Assembly (NCBI GenBank): GCA_002794785.1
Contig: NBBA01000012.1
Span: 1,240,001-1,304,000 of the forward strand
Direction: 5' to 3'
Length of the DNA: 64,000 nt
DNA from: Coniferiporia sulphurascens
Lineage: Eukaryota; Basidiomycota; Agaricomycetes; Hymenochaetales; Hymenochaetaceae
Under the pieces are notes generated by a model. That model searched no databases and was not told the DNA's origin. It saw only the letters and a program-made list of their open reading frames with translations. The position numbers and the translations under genes were made by a program. Below, in pieces: positions 11,488-22,876 of this stretch. Within the stretch, counting starts at the first letter, position 1, and each line of letters starts with the position of its first letter.

Positions 11488-14405
11488 CTACTTGGATTTT
11501 GCAATCTCAGCGATAACCTGCCCAAGCGAAATGACAGTCGGGTATTCAAAGACAAAGCTCGACCCGACTTCATTCGTAGGGACGTTCGTCTGACGGAACG
11601 CGTGCAAAATCGAGTTTCGAATCCACGTCGCCTGAAGACTAATAATCACGAGTGCATTTAGTAACAGTAACAGAAGGGTGGAAACAGGAGACAACGCCTA
11701 CCTATCGCATCCGCATTCGAAGATATCATCCTCATCTCGAACAGCATTCTTCAGGATCTGCGCAACGAGCGTACGAGTGTAGTCAAGTGCGTCTTCTGCA
11801 TTCCAAGTTTTCGGCGGTGGAGGCCCGCTGTTCGCCTGCGCCTCGACCGCTGCGTAAACTTGGTCTATTTCCGGCTCGTACAGCGCAACGGATACGTGAC
11901 GCCGAGGGTTGCCTTTTGGCGTATATTCAAAGGGCTTAGAGGGGTTCGTAACAATAATCATCTGGAGAGTATATGAGAATCACATCGGAAGCCTTCCTTT
12001 CCGGGACGAATCCGGGCCTCACCTCCTTGAAGATACGCGAGTGCGTCGGGGCGAACGCGTTGGCCTGTTCGATATACGACCTACATGATGCGTATCCAAT
12101 CTCAATTAACCATAACCGGATTTTCAAACAATGGCAAACATACCAAATCTCATTTCTAAACTTCTCAAGCCTCCGTCTGCCATCTTCGGCAGGATCAAAT
12201 GGCGTCGTCGGCTCTATGATTACGCCATTCTGGAAGCGCCCTCGCCCGAACATCAGTGCATTCGTCACAAGTGGACTGCGCGTAATGATGTGTTCTAAAT
12301 GCCAATTAGTACAACCAGCGTTTAGACATGATACGAGAGTGCATACCCATTGGCCCTGGATTCGTCTGTTTGACAGCACAGATTGGAAGTCTTTAGTTGA
12401 TAGGATGAAATGATGTATTACAATGGCCGACCTTTTCTCCAGAGGACAACATGATCTGGTCATCCGAGCGCCCGTGGATCCTGTACAAGCCTTGCACATG
12501 CGGATGCGCGATTAGTAAATCGCTCGTTGCGTACGCTGTAGACCCTTCGTGGGTCATGTTCGTGACGGATGGTGTATGCGTAGCGCATGGCTTGAGTTAA
12601 GGGGCACCGTCCAGCTCAGCTCAAGACAGGAAGTAAGCAGGAAACTGTACCTTGATTAAAAGCTCGAACAACTCTTCGGAGCTGTCCGACTCTGATTTGT
12701 CGTTCTGGGCAATGAAGGCCGTACTGACGTGTGGAGAGAAGGCAAGGTACTCCCAGCCGTACTGAAGCGCTTGCCCTGCACGTGGCGAGTTCAAGAACAG
12801 GGTTTGGTATAGTAAGAAGCATTAATCACGTACTTGGCATGCAGCTCGTGACAACGCCCATCTCAGTCCTAGTCGGATGTGAATCGGATGAGTAATTTAA
12901 ATTTCGGAGAGTACTTAATGAGGATACTTACGCCCCATAGATGTGCCATAGCGGCACCCCTTCGGACTGAAGAAAATCGCCGACGCTTTTGCTTAGCGGT
13001 GCGCCTCCAAATATCTATAGCGCGGGGATAGTTATAGACATCACCGAGAGGGATTCGTGGTACTTACCAGTCCATTGAGCTTCTTGAGTACCTCTACGCT
13101 TTTTGGCTCAGTGCTCCATGTCTGGAACTAGCGTCATTTGGACTGCAAAACACATAAAGGGAAGAATAGCTCGCCTCCATGAAGTGGGGTATTCCGAATA
13201 AAAGGGTTACTCCCGTTGCCACACAGCTAGCAAGCTGTCTGTCAGGCGTAAGTCCGACAGGTGGCTGAGTGGGATGGAAGAGCGCGAGCGTCATTCCAGT
13301 GGATGGCTTCAAACATAATGTGTCAGTTATATTCGCAGCGGACTAAGAGGACTTACAGCCCAGCATGTATGGAAGAAACCGGAGGCATCTTAGTCGATGC
13401 ACAAAATGCATTAGGATTCGAGGTGCTTCTCGCCGAAAGCAAAAGTACACCTACGAAAGAGAGGCAAAGCGTGTACAGCTAAGATCTCCCCGTGGAGATC
13501 TCTTTCCCCAAACCCTGTAAACGAGTCTCAATACGAGGGTTGACTGGCCCTGACACTAGACAACGCACAGGTGCTACGGGACCATTCCAACAGGATGCGA
13601 TGCGTGAGAGTGCGTAACTTTGGAAACGCAGTCGAACCTAAGCGCTTTGTAAACTAGTGTTCTGCAAGTTGCCGAACGGGTACACTTACCAGAAGAATGG
13701 AGTATAAGCGCAGGGGAATCCAAGTCAGGTTTTTCGGTCGGTGGCAAGAGCTCGAACGACGCATCCGAATCATCCTCAGGGAAAAGATCTTCAAACACTG
13801 ACATAGCAATCATATTCATCTGACGTTTTTCGAGTTTATTTTCTTTCTTGTTAGCTTCGACATTGATGATTTGCAGAGCATTCTTCGCTACATCCTGCAT
13901 GGCATAGTCAGAGCTGACGAATATATGAGTCGCCGTTGTCTGGAGGATCATGTTCGCGACGCCGACTGCAGAGTTTCGTATTGAAATCGGGAACGGTTGA
14001 AACCCCGCGCGGAAAAGACCAATGAGGAAACATTGGAATGTAATAGTGTCTAATCCAAGTTGCGTCAGACCTATGTTTTCCACTACATAAAACCGAGGGG
14101 AGATGCCGACCAGTATTCGCCAGGATTGCGACAGTAGGAGGCGCCTGGTGGTTACCATGCAGCTCAGCCAGGACCTTCTTTGCGAACGTCGCTGCTCGAT
14201 GTACGCCGCGCTGTGCAGACGCCCATGTAATGGTCTTTACATCGCCTCGCGGCGTCGCAAAGACGTACAAGGGGTGCTTAGGCGAGTGCACGCCATGAAA
14301 ATCGTAAAGCTGATGCAGCACAAGCGAGCCGTCGAGAGGCGGCGCCACGAACGTCTTGCTCCCGATCGCCTGTGGGGTACGGAATCCGTTTGTTGCTAGC
14401 AACAT
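11488..14405 (-). CDS. NRPS-like adenylation + carrier protein enzyme lacking the reductase domain
   Basis: Sixteen exons splice to about 680 residues. The adenylation domain shows A3 (S-S-G-S-T-A-F-P-K), H-A-L-P-L-F-H, F-G-G-A-P-L-S-K, A5 (Y-G-A-T-E-M-G), S-D-D-Q-I-M-L-S-S-G-E-K and F-G-R-G-R-F-Q-N-G. A carrier domain follows with D-I-F-E-C-G-C-D-S-L, the Ser being the expected 4'-phosphopantetheine site. The frame then ends (V-I-A-E-I-A-K-S-K, stop 11488-11490). The related basidiomycete adenylate-forming reductases run on to about 1,050 residues with an NAD(P)-dependent thioester reductase, absent here. The enzyme should activate a carboxylic or amino acid as AMP ester and load it on the carrier. 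The ATG at 14405 is the first in frame. Exon 6/7 are joined by a GC-AG intron, and one exon (12347-12365) is only 19 nt. Confidence 0.82.
13122..13174 (-). other. GC-AG intron in the adenylation enzyme gene
   Basis: On the minus strand the exon ends ATGGAG and the intron runs GCGAGC...GTTCCAG (53 nt). Joining gives H-F-M-E then T-W-S-T-E-P, as expected for the family (F-I-E-x-W). The unspliced frame reaches TAG. The only GT donor in the right phase would leave a 26-nt intron. Confidence 0.8.
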
Positions 14406-15662
14406 ATTCCTTCCCGACAAAAGTTAGAAATGCAGCTGTTGCGTGCTTTTCTATGTCGGTCGGGGTTAGGAGCTGAGCTCAGTCAAGGTAATCTCGAGAT
14501 GTCTTCAAATCGAGACGATAAAATAAGGTCTGCATGCGTCCGCAGTTTTTGTAGTAACACATACCGAAAATACTAGACATCATCAGTATGGAAGACACAA
14601 GTGCATCATGTTTGCGGAAGCCAATTTGAAGAAGAGGGGGATTACGCGCGAGTCTAGTAGCCGTGCCGACATGCCGGTGCTGATCGCCGTTGATAGCCGC
14701 GCTATTTAGAGTTCAATCTGTTGAAATTTGAAAACACCACTCCAGAAATCTGGTTTAATCTATCCTGCAGTTTCTCTATTGGCACCTCTGGCGACTCTTT
14801 CCAGTGCCGCATCTTCACTGCAATGAAACTCTTCCCGGGAACCGCTATAATCAAACATGCACACTGCACGCAATCAACATGTGAACACCGCTAATAGCTC
14901 ACGGAAGTTCAAGTTTTCCCAGCCATGGTTCCACGGCATGAATGTGGAAGTTTCAGGACGATAATAGCACCAGCAGAAGGTTTCCCGGGATACGAAAAGA
15001 CCAGATATCTATTAGAAGTCGCCCTCAGACCAGAGTAGATCCTCCGACTTTGGTTCAAAATCGCTTTCGTCGGTCCCTTTCTTAAGCATGTCGTGTGCTA
15101 AGGTGGCCTACAGTGGAGTCTTCATCAATGCTGAAGCGAGAAACACTTGAACAGGACTAGCCCAATACATTCATCCCTTTTCTTGGCCCGTGCCCGCTAT
15201 GACCGCCAGAAGGCCTGCGGATATCAGCAAATTCGCCTAACAAGTCATTCTTTTCTATTATTACTAGCCAGCGTGTCCATCCAGACCCCTTTTCATGTCA
15301 CCATCCACAAGTATGGCTCACGTTAGCCACTCTAATATGCAGGTTACCGAACAAGATAACGAATGGGTGCCTTCTGAGGCGCTTCGACTACCCAGGATCA
15401 TCTAAGCGGTATCTGACCATGCGCTCTACCCGCGGACAGCTAGGCCGGTGTTACAGCTTGAATCATCAAGAAGCTAACACTTTTCAATAAGCAGTCACTG
15501 CACTGCACCAGCGTCCCGTAAAGCACGTGCAGGACATGATCCCTTTCGGCGTTCTTTCCACAGCATGCCTTTATAGAAGCGGCGTAGGTGCGGGATGGGG
15601 GCGAGTCACCCTGCCCCGTATCGTATTGAGTGTCGCACTCAGCTTCAAGTTGCTTGATCGAC
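14406..15662. other. Intergenic
   Basis: Divergent promoter region between the adenylation enzyme and DUF6533-like copy 3. Short frames only; no motif recognised. Confidence 0.5.
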
Positions 15663-17539
15663 ATGCCAGTGGACCCTGTCCTTGCGTCAGAGATACACCA
15701 TCTGTGAGCGCTGTCGACCGGACGTTACTTGTAACTCTAACAACATATACGCCCTAGGACTGTCGCAAAGCAATATGTCGTCGCGAGCTGGGGTACGCTC
15801 AAGCACGGTGTCCAAGTAACCAGAATCCCGTTGACAATTTCTTTATAACGTTTTTATTAACAGTCCTAGCCCTCTACGAATACTTAATTACTTTCGATCG
15901 CGAGGTGCAAAGCGTTTGGAAACGCAAGTTCAGTTTCGCGACTGTTCTTTGGGTTTTAGTAAGTCGCAGGAGCACTCCCTGCAAGACAATATCCGAAATA
16001 CCTCGCATTATAACCCCACACAGAATAGATACACGCTGCTATTATCCTATTTCCCAATAACGCTATGTATGCAATCCGCTGGCATATATTCATTCACTTG
16101 TTTAATGTTCTATATCCAGCATTTTTTGTGCCATTAACCACGGAGGTACGCACTTAAATAAACCAACTAAGGCGATCGTCTTACCGACAGAGATGCTAAA
16201 CATCATGAACCCGTTCCACCACAGCAGTGAGTAATTCCAGGTTCTTGAGGAGAATTCAAGTCTTTATGCCATTACCCAGATGCTTGACATTCGTCAAGTT
16301 TCCCGGGACTATCCAGATCATCTCAAACATATCCACAGGCGTAACACTATCGCTTCGAGTTTATGCGCTATACGGCCGCGCATGGGTATGAACATTATCA
16401 ACCGCTTCCCTTAACTTAACTTTACTCATGTTTCCCTAGTGGTTGTTTCTGATCATCGTCCCATTCCTCATCGTGGAAATCGCAATTGAGAGCGTGAGTG
16501 CATCAATCCTACGTTATCTCATCAGTTACGAATTGTTCCTTCCAGTGGGCTGTCGCCAGTGGGATCCCTGTCCCAGTCCCCGGAGGTATGTTAAATCTAT
16601 AGGGGTTTTGAAAATATAGTAATTTATTGTACTCCCGTACAAGGCCAAACCGGATGTATCCTCACAGGGAGACCAACACAGTAAGACTCGATCCGTCCCT
16701 TCCCACAAAATGAAAACTCACTCGATTTAATACAGGGGGGACCGTAAGCCACACACCTTGTGTCTACTGGCCTGCCTTTGACACATATATAACAGGTTTT
16801 GCGGCGTTCTGGATCGGGCAGCTCGTGTTCCCGTCCATGATATTTGTCCTGACCGTGGCGCGGATACTCTTTCTGCACAAAGGGGGCCCTGTTAGGGGTG
16901 GAGTTGCCGTACTGATGCTGCGAGATGGTATGAACTCCCTCACGCGCACGGCAGATTCCCTTACTCATTATTCTCCTTACAACCAGGGGCTATGTATTTC
17001 GTGTGCGTCCCACAGCTATATTCTTTTCCTCGGAGCTTTTCGTAACATTACGCGGTCATGCAGTGTGATATTCATCGTTAATTTCGCTAACGTTCTCACT
17101 TACGCCGTACGTGATATTTACCGCATGATACTTCTTTTGATGACATCAAAATTCGACTCAACATTGTAGGTCTCCCCGGTATGTGTTTTATATTCACTTT
17201 ACACACGCATACACCGCCTCATCCAGCTCCTCCCAGCCGGACATCCAAGCCATCAACGCTCCGTTCTCAGCCCTAATTACGGCAGTGATGATCTGCCGAC
17301 TCATGCTCAACCTACGGGCCGTCTCCGACACTACAACAGGAAACAGCCTACCGGCCATACGTACCCGCGAACGGTTGGGGATATCAGAGACACTCATAGG
17401 GAACTTGGGTGAAGAGCTGGATATTGGGAATGTTGATAATAGGGAGTACTACAAGCCCCGCTCGCGGATGAGGGATATGCCCGAAGAAACTAGCTACGAG
17501 CTTAGCACGTTCCCTTCCTTTTCAGAGATGTCGCCATGA
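15663..17539 (+). CDS. DUF6533-like multi-pass membrane protein, copy 3 (class B)
   Basis: Starts M-P-V-D-P-V-L at 15663. After an intron it continues L-T-V-A-K-Q-Y-V-V-A-S-W, then A-L-Y-E-Y-L-I-T-F-D-R-E-V with W-K-R-K-F (about 15868-15930), N-R-Y-T-L-L-L, S-L-R-V-Y-A-L-Y-G-R-A-W (about 16350), the helix W-L-F-L-I-I-V-P-F-L-I-V-E, A-S-G-I-P-V-P-V-P-G-G, A-A-F-W-I-G-Q-L-V-F-P (about 16800), F-I-V-N-F-A-N-V-L-T-Y, and I-C-R-L-M-L-N-L-R (about 17288) with an acidic tail ending at 17537-17539. This class has the C-terminal L-M-L-N-L-R signature instead of the M-H-N-(I/L)-L-x-x-R-L-L-L of class A. One or two junctions in 16140-16330 are unresolved. Confidence 0.66.
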
Positions 17540-19866
17540 AACGTTCACGAAGAAAAGCTTGAACTTGATGTATGGCGTCTGTGTTGCTGTATAATATTCT
17601 CATTGTGTACAATACTACAAAGACGTGCAAGGTGGGGTGTGTGTGAGGGTCACGGAAGCCGTGAATCTAGTGGTGCAGAATAGACGACCTATCGAAACGA
17701 AATTCAAGGAATGTCTTGGTCTCAAGTGCCTGTGAACGCCAAGCCCGTCTGTTGCTAATTACAAAAGTCTAATACGCAACGAGTCTCGCGGAAGTGCATT
17801 CAGTTTTTTGGGGGTGTTTTTTTTCCTTCATTGAAATATCTCAAGGCCGGCAGCTCAGCCGAAGACCCCGAGATGCTTCTAGAAATGAAGATAATCGGAC
17901 TAAGATCCGTAGGCGTTAGCATCTACAGCTGCATTTTTACCATACATCAACCTGGAAGCAATTATGGTTGCGCGGCGGCAACAATTCGAAGTTCAGAAAG
18001 CCCGAATTGGCCCGGGGTTGCTCTATATATAGGAAGTTCGGAATCGATTTCCTTATGGAGGCGGCGCGACAAGAAGAAGTTGTCCGGTGGCCGACGTCTA
18101 CTTTGAACTAACGCGTCACCACCTCAAGTCGCCCGAAAGAGAATCGTTCATTATTATTATTTTTGGGTACCATAGATCCTCGGACATCCATCCGGAGTGC
18201 GATTACAGTCATGAATTTCGTCCAGAAGTTGAACGGCGGCAAAGCAGACGCCAAGGATCACCTCACTTCGCGCAAACTTGAAGGAGTATTTAACCTGAGC
18301 CGGAGACAACCCGAAGCACCATGATTATTAACTCCTGTTGTGTTTGTTTTGTTCTCATAGTTGTCTGAGCCACCTGACAGTAAGTCCTATGCTCATGCTC
18401 CAACTTGAAACATAATTTTTTTGCAATTTATCCTATTGCAGGACATTTTCCAGCGACTCTCTAAATTAGGTTTTTTTCTCAGAGGATATGGTCTGGCGAT
18501 ACGAATGGGCCTTATCGACCCGGAAGCGCGTTCTAACATGCTGCGAGCACGGGGTTATACGAGTCTTTATCCGGAAGCAATGAGTTTATGCACTAAGAGG
18601 ATGATAGCCCTGGCGCGAAAAAAAGTTCATAGGTTACAAATACCCTAGCGGACAGCCCTGACAGCGACCACAGTGTCTTTCTAAACGTCTTATTTGGCGG
18701 TAATTTATCACATTATTTACTGCTCACCTGGCTTACCCAAACCGCCTTTTAATATATCAACGTTCACACTGTAATCATTCCAAAACTACAAATTTCACTC
18801 GAAGATCGGAGTCGCTAGACCCTGGCCATCCGACCATCCAAACATGATAAGAAACCGGTATCTTCGTGGCGCCCAGGACAAAACACCTGGTAAGTAGCAC
18901 CCACGCCTATGCAGTCTGCGTTAGCGCAGTGCCGCAGCGCTGGTGTCGGTGCTATCAAAACTCCGATAATCTACAATCTGACTGCAGTTCCGGCATCTCG
19001 TAAGCTAAATGCGACATGTGGAAGTGGAGGTTCATCCGAATGCTTCCCCCTCCCCCTCCTCCACCCGGTACACATTTATAGAGGCAATGCAGGAGGAGGA
19101 ATGGTCGCCCTTCCTCGTAGCGCTACGAGCTCCCGCACCCGGCTCCCTACTATTCGACACGGAATCCGACCTCCGCACTTTTGTACTAGTCGACCGCGTC
19201 AACATCTCCGTCATCGGAGCTAACAGACGAATGAAGATACACTTCAATATAAAGCCGTACTCTATACGGTCACGGTGGACTCCAAGCTCAAGATGACAGA
19301 CACAGCGAAACTCACAGCACGTTCCTCCCACGGGCCAGATCATATAAGTAAGGGGGGGCCGTGAGCCACGCTCCTTGTGTCCGCTCACCGGTACCTTGGC
19401 GCATGTGCTTATACCTTGGCTGCTGCTTGGCATGCTCAAGTCAGCCAGACCCACTTTACAAAGATCGGCTTGATTTGTCACGCTGACAGACGCGCGTCAA
19501 CGCGTTCCACCCACGTGATGTGCCCCTTTAAGAACCTGGTCCGCGTAAAGCTCCCTGATTCTGCCTTCTTTGGTGCGCAACAACTGCGAACTGCGAAATC
19601 CAAAATACGGCGCATTCGTAGCACTGTCTCTCCATATCATGAACAAGTCGCTTCCAGCGAACCAACGTAATATATTGTAAGATTGATTGCGAACTGTAGA
19701 AGCGAGTGGTGGCACAGTCGACAGGTAGACTGTAGTCCGCAGGTGGTGCAAAATAATCACACCTGGAATAATCGACTTATTACTACTGCAAGGCCACCGC
19801 AGGCGAATGAAACGGTCTTTTCACGTGCACTGAGGAAACATCACATCAATATCAAGCAAAAACGAA
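17540..19866. other. Unassigned region with orphan exon-like frames
   Basis: No complete gene was resolved. Plus-strand frames at 18211-18324 (M-N-F-V-Q-K-L-N-G-G-K start) and 18443-18658 (D-I-F-Q-R-L-S-K-L to K-V-H-R-L-Q-I-P, stop) could be exons of one small unknown gene. The frame at 19009-19296 is open but unrecognised. Bases 19345-19405 resemble 16734-16795 inside DUF6533-like copy 3. Confidence 0.35.
18211..18658 (+). other. Possible small unrecognised gene (exon fragments)
   Basis: An ATG at 18211 opens a 37-codon basic frame. About 230 bp on, after a plausible acceptor (ATTGCAG, ending 18442), a 71-codon frame reads as a helical basic domain (G-F-F-L-R-G-Y-G-L-A-I-R, D-P-E-A-R, G-Y-T-S-L-Y-P-E-A-M) to a TAG at about 18656-18658. 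A short exon at about 18361-18380 (ending before GTAAGT) would join in phase. I do not recognise the protein, and the start is a guess. Confidence 0.25.
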
Positions 19867-20793
19867 TTAATTTGGATGACTCACAACTCCGACGGCGTCA
19901 CGAGCCCTACCATTCATAATCAAAGCGACAATGAGACCGTACAGACCGAGCACTTCAGCGAAAATGAGGATAAGAATCTGAAGCACTATCATCAGCTATG
20001 TCTTGGATGTCGCAAAGACCAAACGCACCATTCCAACGAATAGACGGGGCTGCTGCGCTGTCCCCCGCACACCAGCATCACCGACGATGCCGATAGCGAA
20101 ACCTGCAGCAAGACCGGCAAGACCGACCGAGAGTCCAGCACCGAGTTGAACAAAGCCTCGGAAGAGAGGCATTTTGTACTCCACTGCACACAGCAAAAAA
20201 TAAATGGTCAATACCTCGCAAAATCCGATACAGCCAAGTAAAGATACGCACAGTCAGCCGAAATCAACACCGATACAACAAGTCCGTAGATCTGGAGAAA
20301 CATTCACGTTAGCATCCGTTGGAATACAGTGAACATGGCGAAAGGACGTACAGCAATGATACCAGCCATGACGACGGGGACGACACACTTCATCATTAGG
20401 TCTGGCCGGAGCACAGACATAGCAGAGATACCGACACCTGACTTAGCCGTTCCATAACTGACGTTTTAAATGTACCTATCAGCTTTTAACCTTCTTTATT
20501 TCAGGTTGAACGCCACAGCAAAGCTCACCTAGCACCGATTGCTGCGGTAGTGTTGCGTGAGTTTTTCAACGAATCTCGATAACCAGCCATATTAACTCAC
20601 AAGTAAAAACGATAGCGCTAGTGCATCCCTATATAACAAAGCAACCCGACGGCCTCGTCAACATGCAATCCAAGCCAAGAGAGCGCCGTTGCCGGTCTCG
20701 CCTAGCTTGCGGCGAGAACACGTCGTGCAATATGAGCAGAACACGCACCAGGGCACCAAAGAAGGGAGCGTAGACGGGGCAGTATTCAGACAT
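19867..20793 (-). CDS. vma3: V-type ATPase proteolipid subunit c
   Basis: Seven exons: 20793-20749, 20628-20601, 20541-20529, 20457-20352, 20291-20252, 20183-20029 and 19977-19867. They join to exactly 165 codons plus TAA, with every phase consistent. The start [14 protein letters not shown] matches the fungal family. [42 protein letters not shown] and [12 protein letters not shown] follow; the Glu in F-A-E-V-L is the proton-carrying residue of helix 4. The protein forms the membrane rotor ring of the vacuolar proton pump. Family-normal length (about 160-165). Exon 3 is only 13 nt. The gene sits between two facing DUF6533-like genes. Confidence 0.96.
20529..20541 (-). other. vma3: 13-nt microexon of vma3
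   Basis: The minus-strand exon CAATCGGTGCTAG is flanked by CCGCAG and GTGAGC. With it, the protein reads I-V-F-T-S-I-G-A-S-Y-G-T-A-K, aligning without gaps to the family motif as I remember it (F-T-S-L-G-A-A-Y-G-T-A-K in yeast). Skipping it would shift the frame (28 + 13 nt are needed for phase). Confidence 0.88.
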
Positions 20794-21025
20794 TGTTGTC
20801 TAGGTCTACAACAAGCGGGATGGAGGTTGGCGCGGGGGTGGAAGAAACAGATGTTCGTGTTGAGCTGGGGCGGAGAGTCTAGGAGGTCGTGTTGCCGCAC
20901 TCTATTCGGGGAGTGCCTCGTGACGCGTATGGCACTCTTTCAGGCGGAGCTTGAATTTCGGTGGCTGAACCACTAGAGAATTCTTTATAAAACAGAAACG
21001 ACTGTATTTTGCATTCGATCATATG

Positions 21026-22876
21026 CTATAATGGAATGTCCTCTGTAGTATACATGGTTCCCGACTCATAGTTGAGCACTTTAGTCCAGGAACCCTCCCC
21101 TTCTAACTGAAACCGGTCTACCTTGTCTATGTCATTGATGTCAAGCTCTTCGCCCAGATCCCCAATGAATATCTCCGAGAAATCCTGATATAAATGCGTC
21201 CGTACGTTGTCCCAGTCTGCGGCTCTTCTTAGGTTAAGCATGAGTCGACAAATCATAACTGTTGTGATGAGAGCTGATAATGAAGCATTGATGGCCTGGA
21301 CGTCCGGCTGAAGAACATTGTTAGGGCGACTTCTCCTTCCGTATGAGTTTAGGGATCAAAGGACCAACCGGTGCGATCTGTATTTTTGGTCAATATAAGA
21401 GGGTAACATATGGATAAGTATGAGACTAACCACGTATGTAAGTACGTTGGCGAGATTGACGAGGAAAATCACACTGCAAAGCGATAGCAGGTCGTCTCAT
21501 GACCGTACAGGGCGAATCTAATTTATGGCGCTCACAGGAAATATATAGCTCCTGATAGGCCGAGAAATAAGGTTGTGGTCTTCATGAGTGGACATGAAAC
21601 GACATACCGTCTCTAAGCATGAACACTGATATACTGCCTCTGGCTATGCCTTGCCTGCGCAGCACGAGCACCCTTACCACTGTTAATGCGAAAATCATGG
21701 TTGGAAACGCGAGCTGCCCTATCCATAGGGCTGCGAAACCTGCCACAAGCATCAATACAAAAAATCAGGACCCAGCGCATGTAGCAATATCATACGATCT
21801 CCCCTATGTCTCAAGTCAGATATTTGATGAGGACAGAAGGGAGGGATAATTCGTACTGGTCCTGTTTCCCGGTGAGAATGCACCCGACTTGGCCTTATGG
21901 ATAGTGAAAGTTCAATTTTAGCACATATAATGGATTGGAGGACCTGACTCGCCCTGAGGTATGGGAACGGGCACTCCGCTTGCGACGGCCCACTGTGAAA
22001 TCAATTAGTGGCTAGTCACAAAGCACTTGATTTCGCTTACCCCCTCAACCGCAATCTCGGCGATAAGACAAGGAGCCAGAATAAGGGAAATCCACTGAAA
22101 CAGGTCCAATAATTCAATAACACTCAGACATTGGTAGGACGCCGATGCATACCAGAGCACGGCCGTACAAAGCGTAGACGCGGAGCGAAAGCGTCAAACC
22201 CGTGAATATATTGGAAACGATCTGAATTACACCGGGAAATTTGACGAATCTCAAACATCTGTGTAATGCACATGTTTAGTACTCTGGTCCCCTTCCGATG
22301 TAAAATATACTTACTGCTAGTGTGGCGTAACGGAGGAAAAAGCAGTTCACAAAAGTATGGAACGGCTGTTCAGACGACCCTGCAAGCATTGACACAACAA
22401 CTCTTACCTCCGTGGTGTATGGCAAATAGAAGGCTTTTGTTCGTTTTTCATGTAAGCCGATGGACGAATGGTGGTGATGGGGTAGAATCCATACCAAGAA
22501 TGATAGGGCAATATGACAGCAGGAGTGTATACCGATTCTAAAATGAGTTGAGTCCACAGTCAGTAGATGTTTATAAATACATTTTCAGATGACCCACAAA
22601 GACCCAGAGAATGGTCACGAAGGTGTATTTGCGCTGCCATATACTTTGTACTTCGCGGTCGAAAGTAATCAGATACTCATATATAGCCAACGCTGCCAGC
22701 GGCCTTATAATCAGCCCAACTAAAAACTGCCTGACCAACCGGGCTTAGCGCACCCCAGCTCGCAGTAGCATACCGCTTCGCGACGATCCTGGACCACACA
22801 TCTTAGATAAGGCACAATCACGATCGACGAAACCTACTCACAGGAGATCAACTTCTGACGAAAACGTGGAGTTCAT
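21026..22876 (-). CDS. DUF6533-like multi-pass membrane protein, copy 4 (class B)
   Basis: Starts M-N-S-T-F-S-S-E-V-D-L-L at 22876 and splices to I-V-A-K-R-Y-A-T-A-S, then A-L-A-I-Y-E-Y-L-I-T-F-D-R-E-V with W-Q-R-K-Y (about 22690-22640), N-R-Y-T-L-L-L-S-Y-C, V-N-C-F-F-L-R-Y-A, a G-V-P-V-P-I-P stretch (about 21975), W-I-G-Q-L-A-F-P (about 21715), and M-I-C-R-L-M-L-N-L-R with an acidic tail ending at 21026. It mirrors the gene at 15663-17539 exon by exon, including the F-x-(V/L)-P-(L/Y)-T-T-E junction, so the two are paralogues in inverted orientation. A membrane protein of unknown function; not every intron was closed. Confidence 0.64.

Noticed and set aside
11936..13312. Adenylation enzyme as a pseudogene, because its frames are broken many times
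   Set aside because: Every break is resolved by a short intron with good splice sites, and the joined motifs match the family in order.
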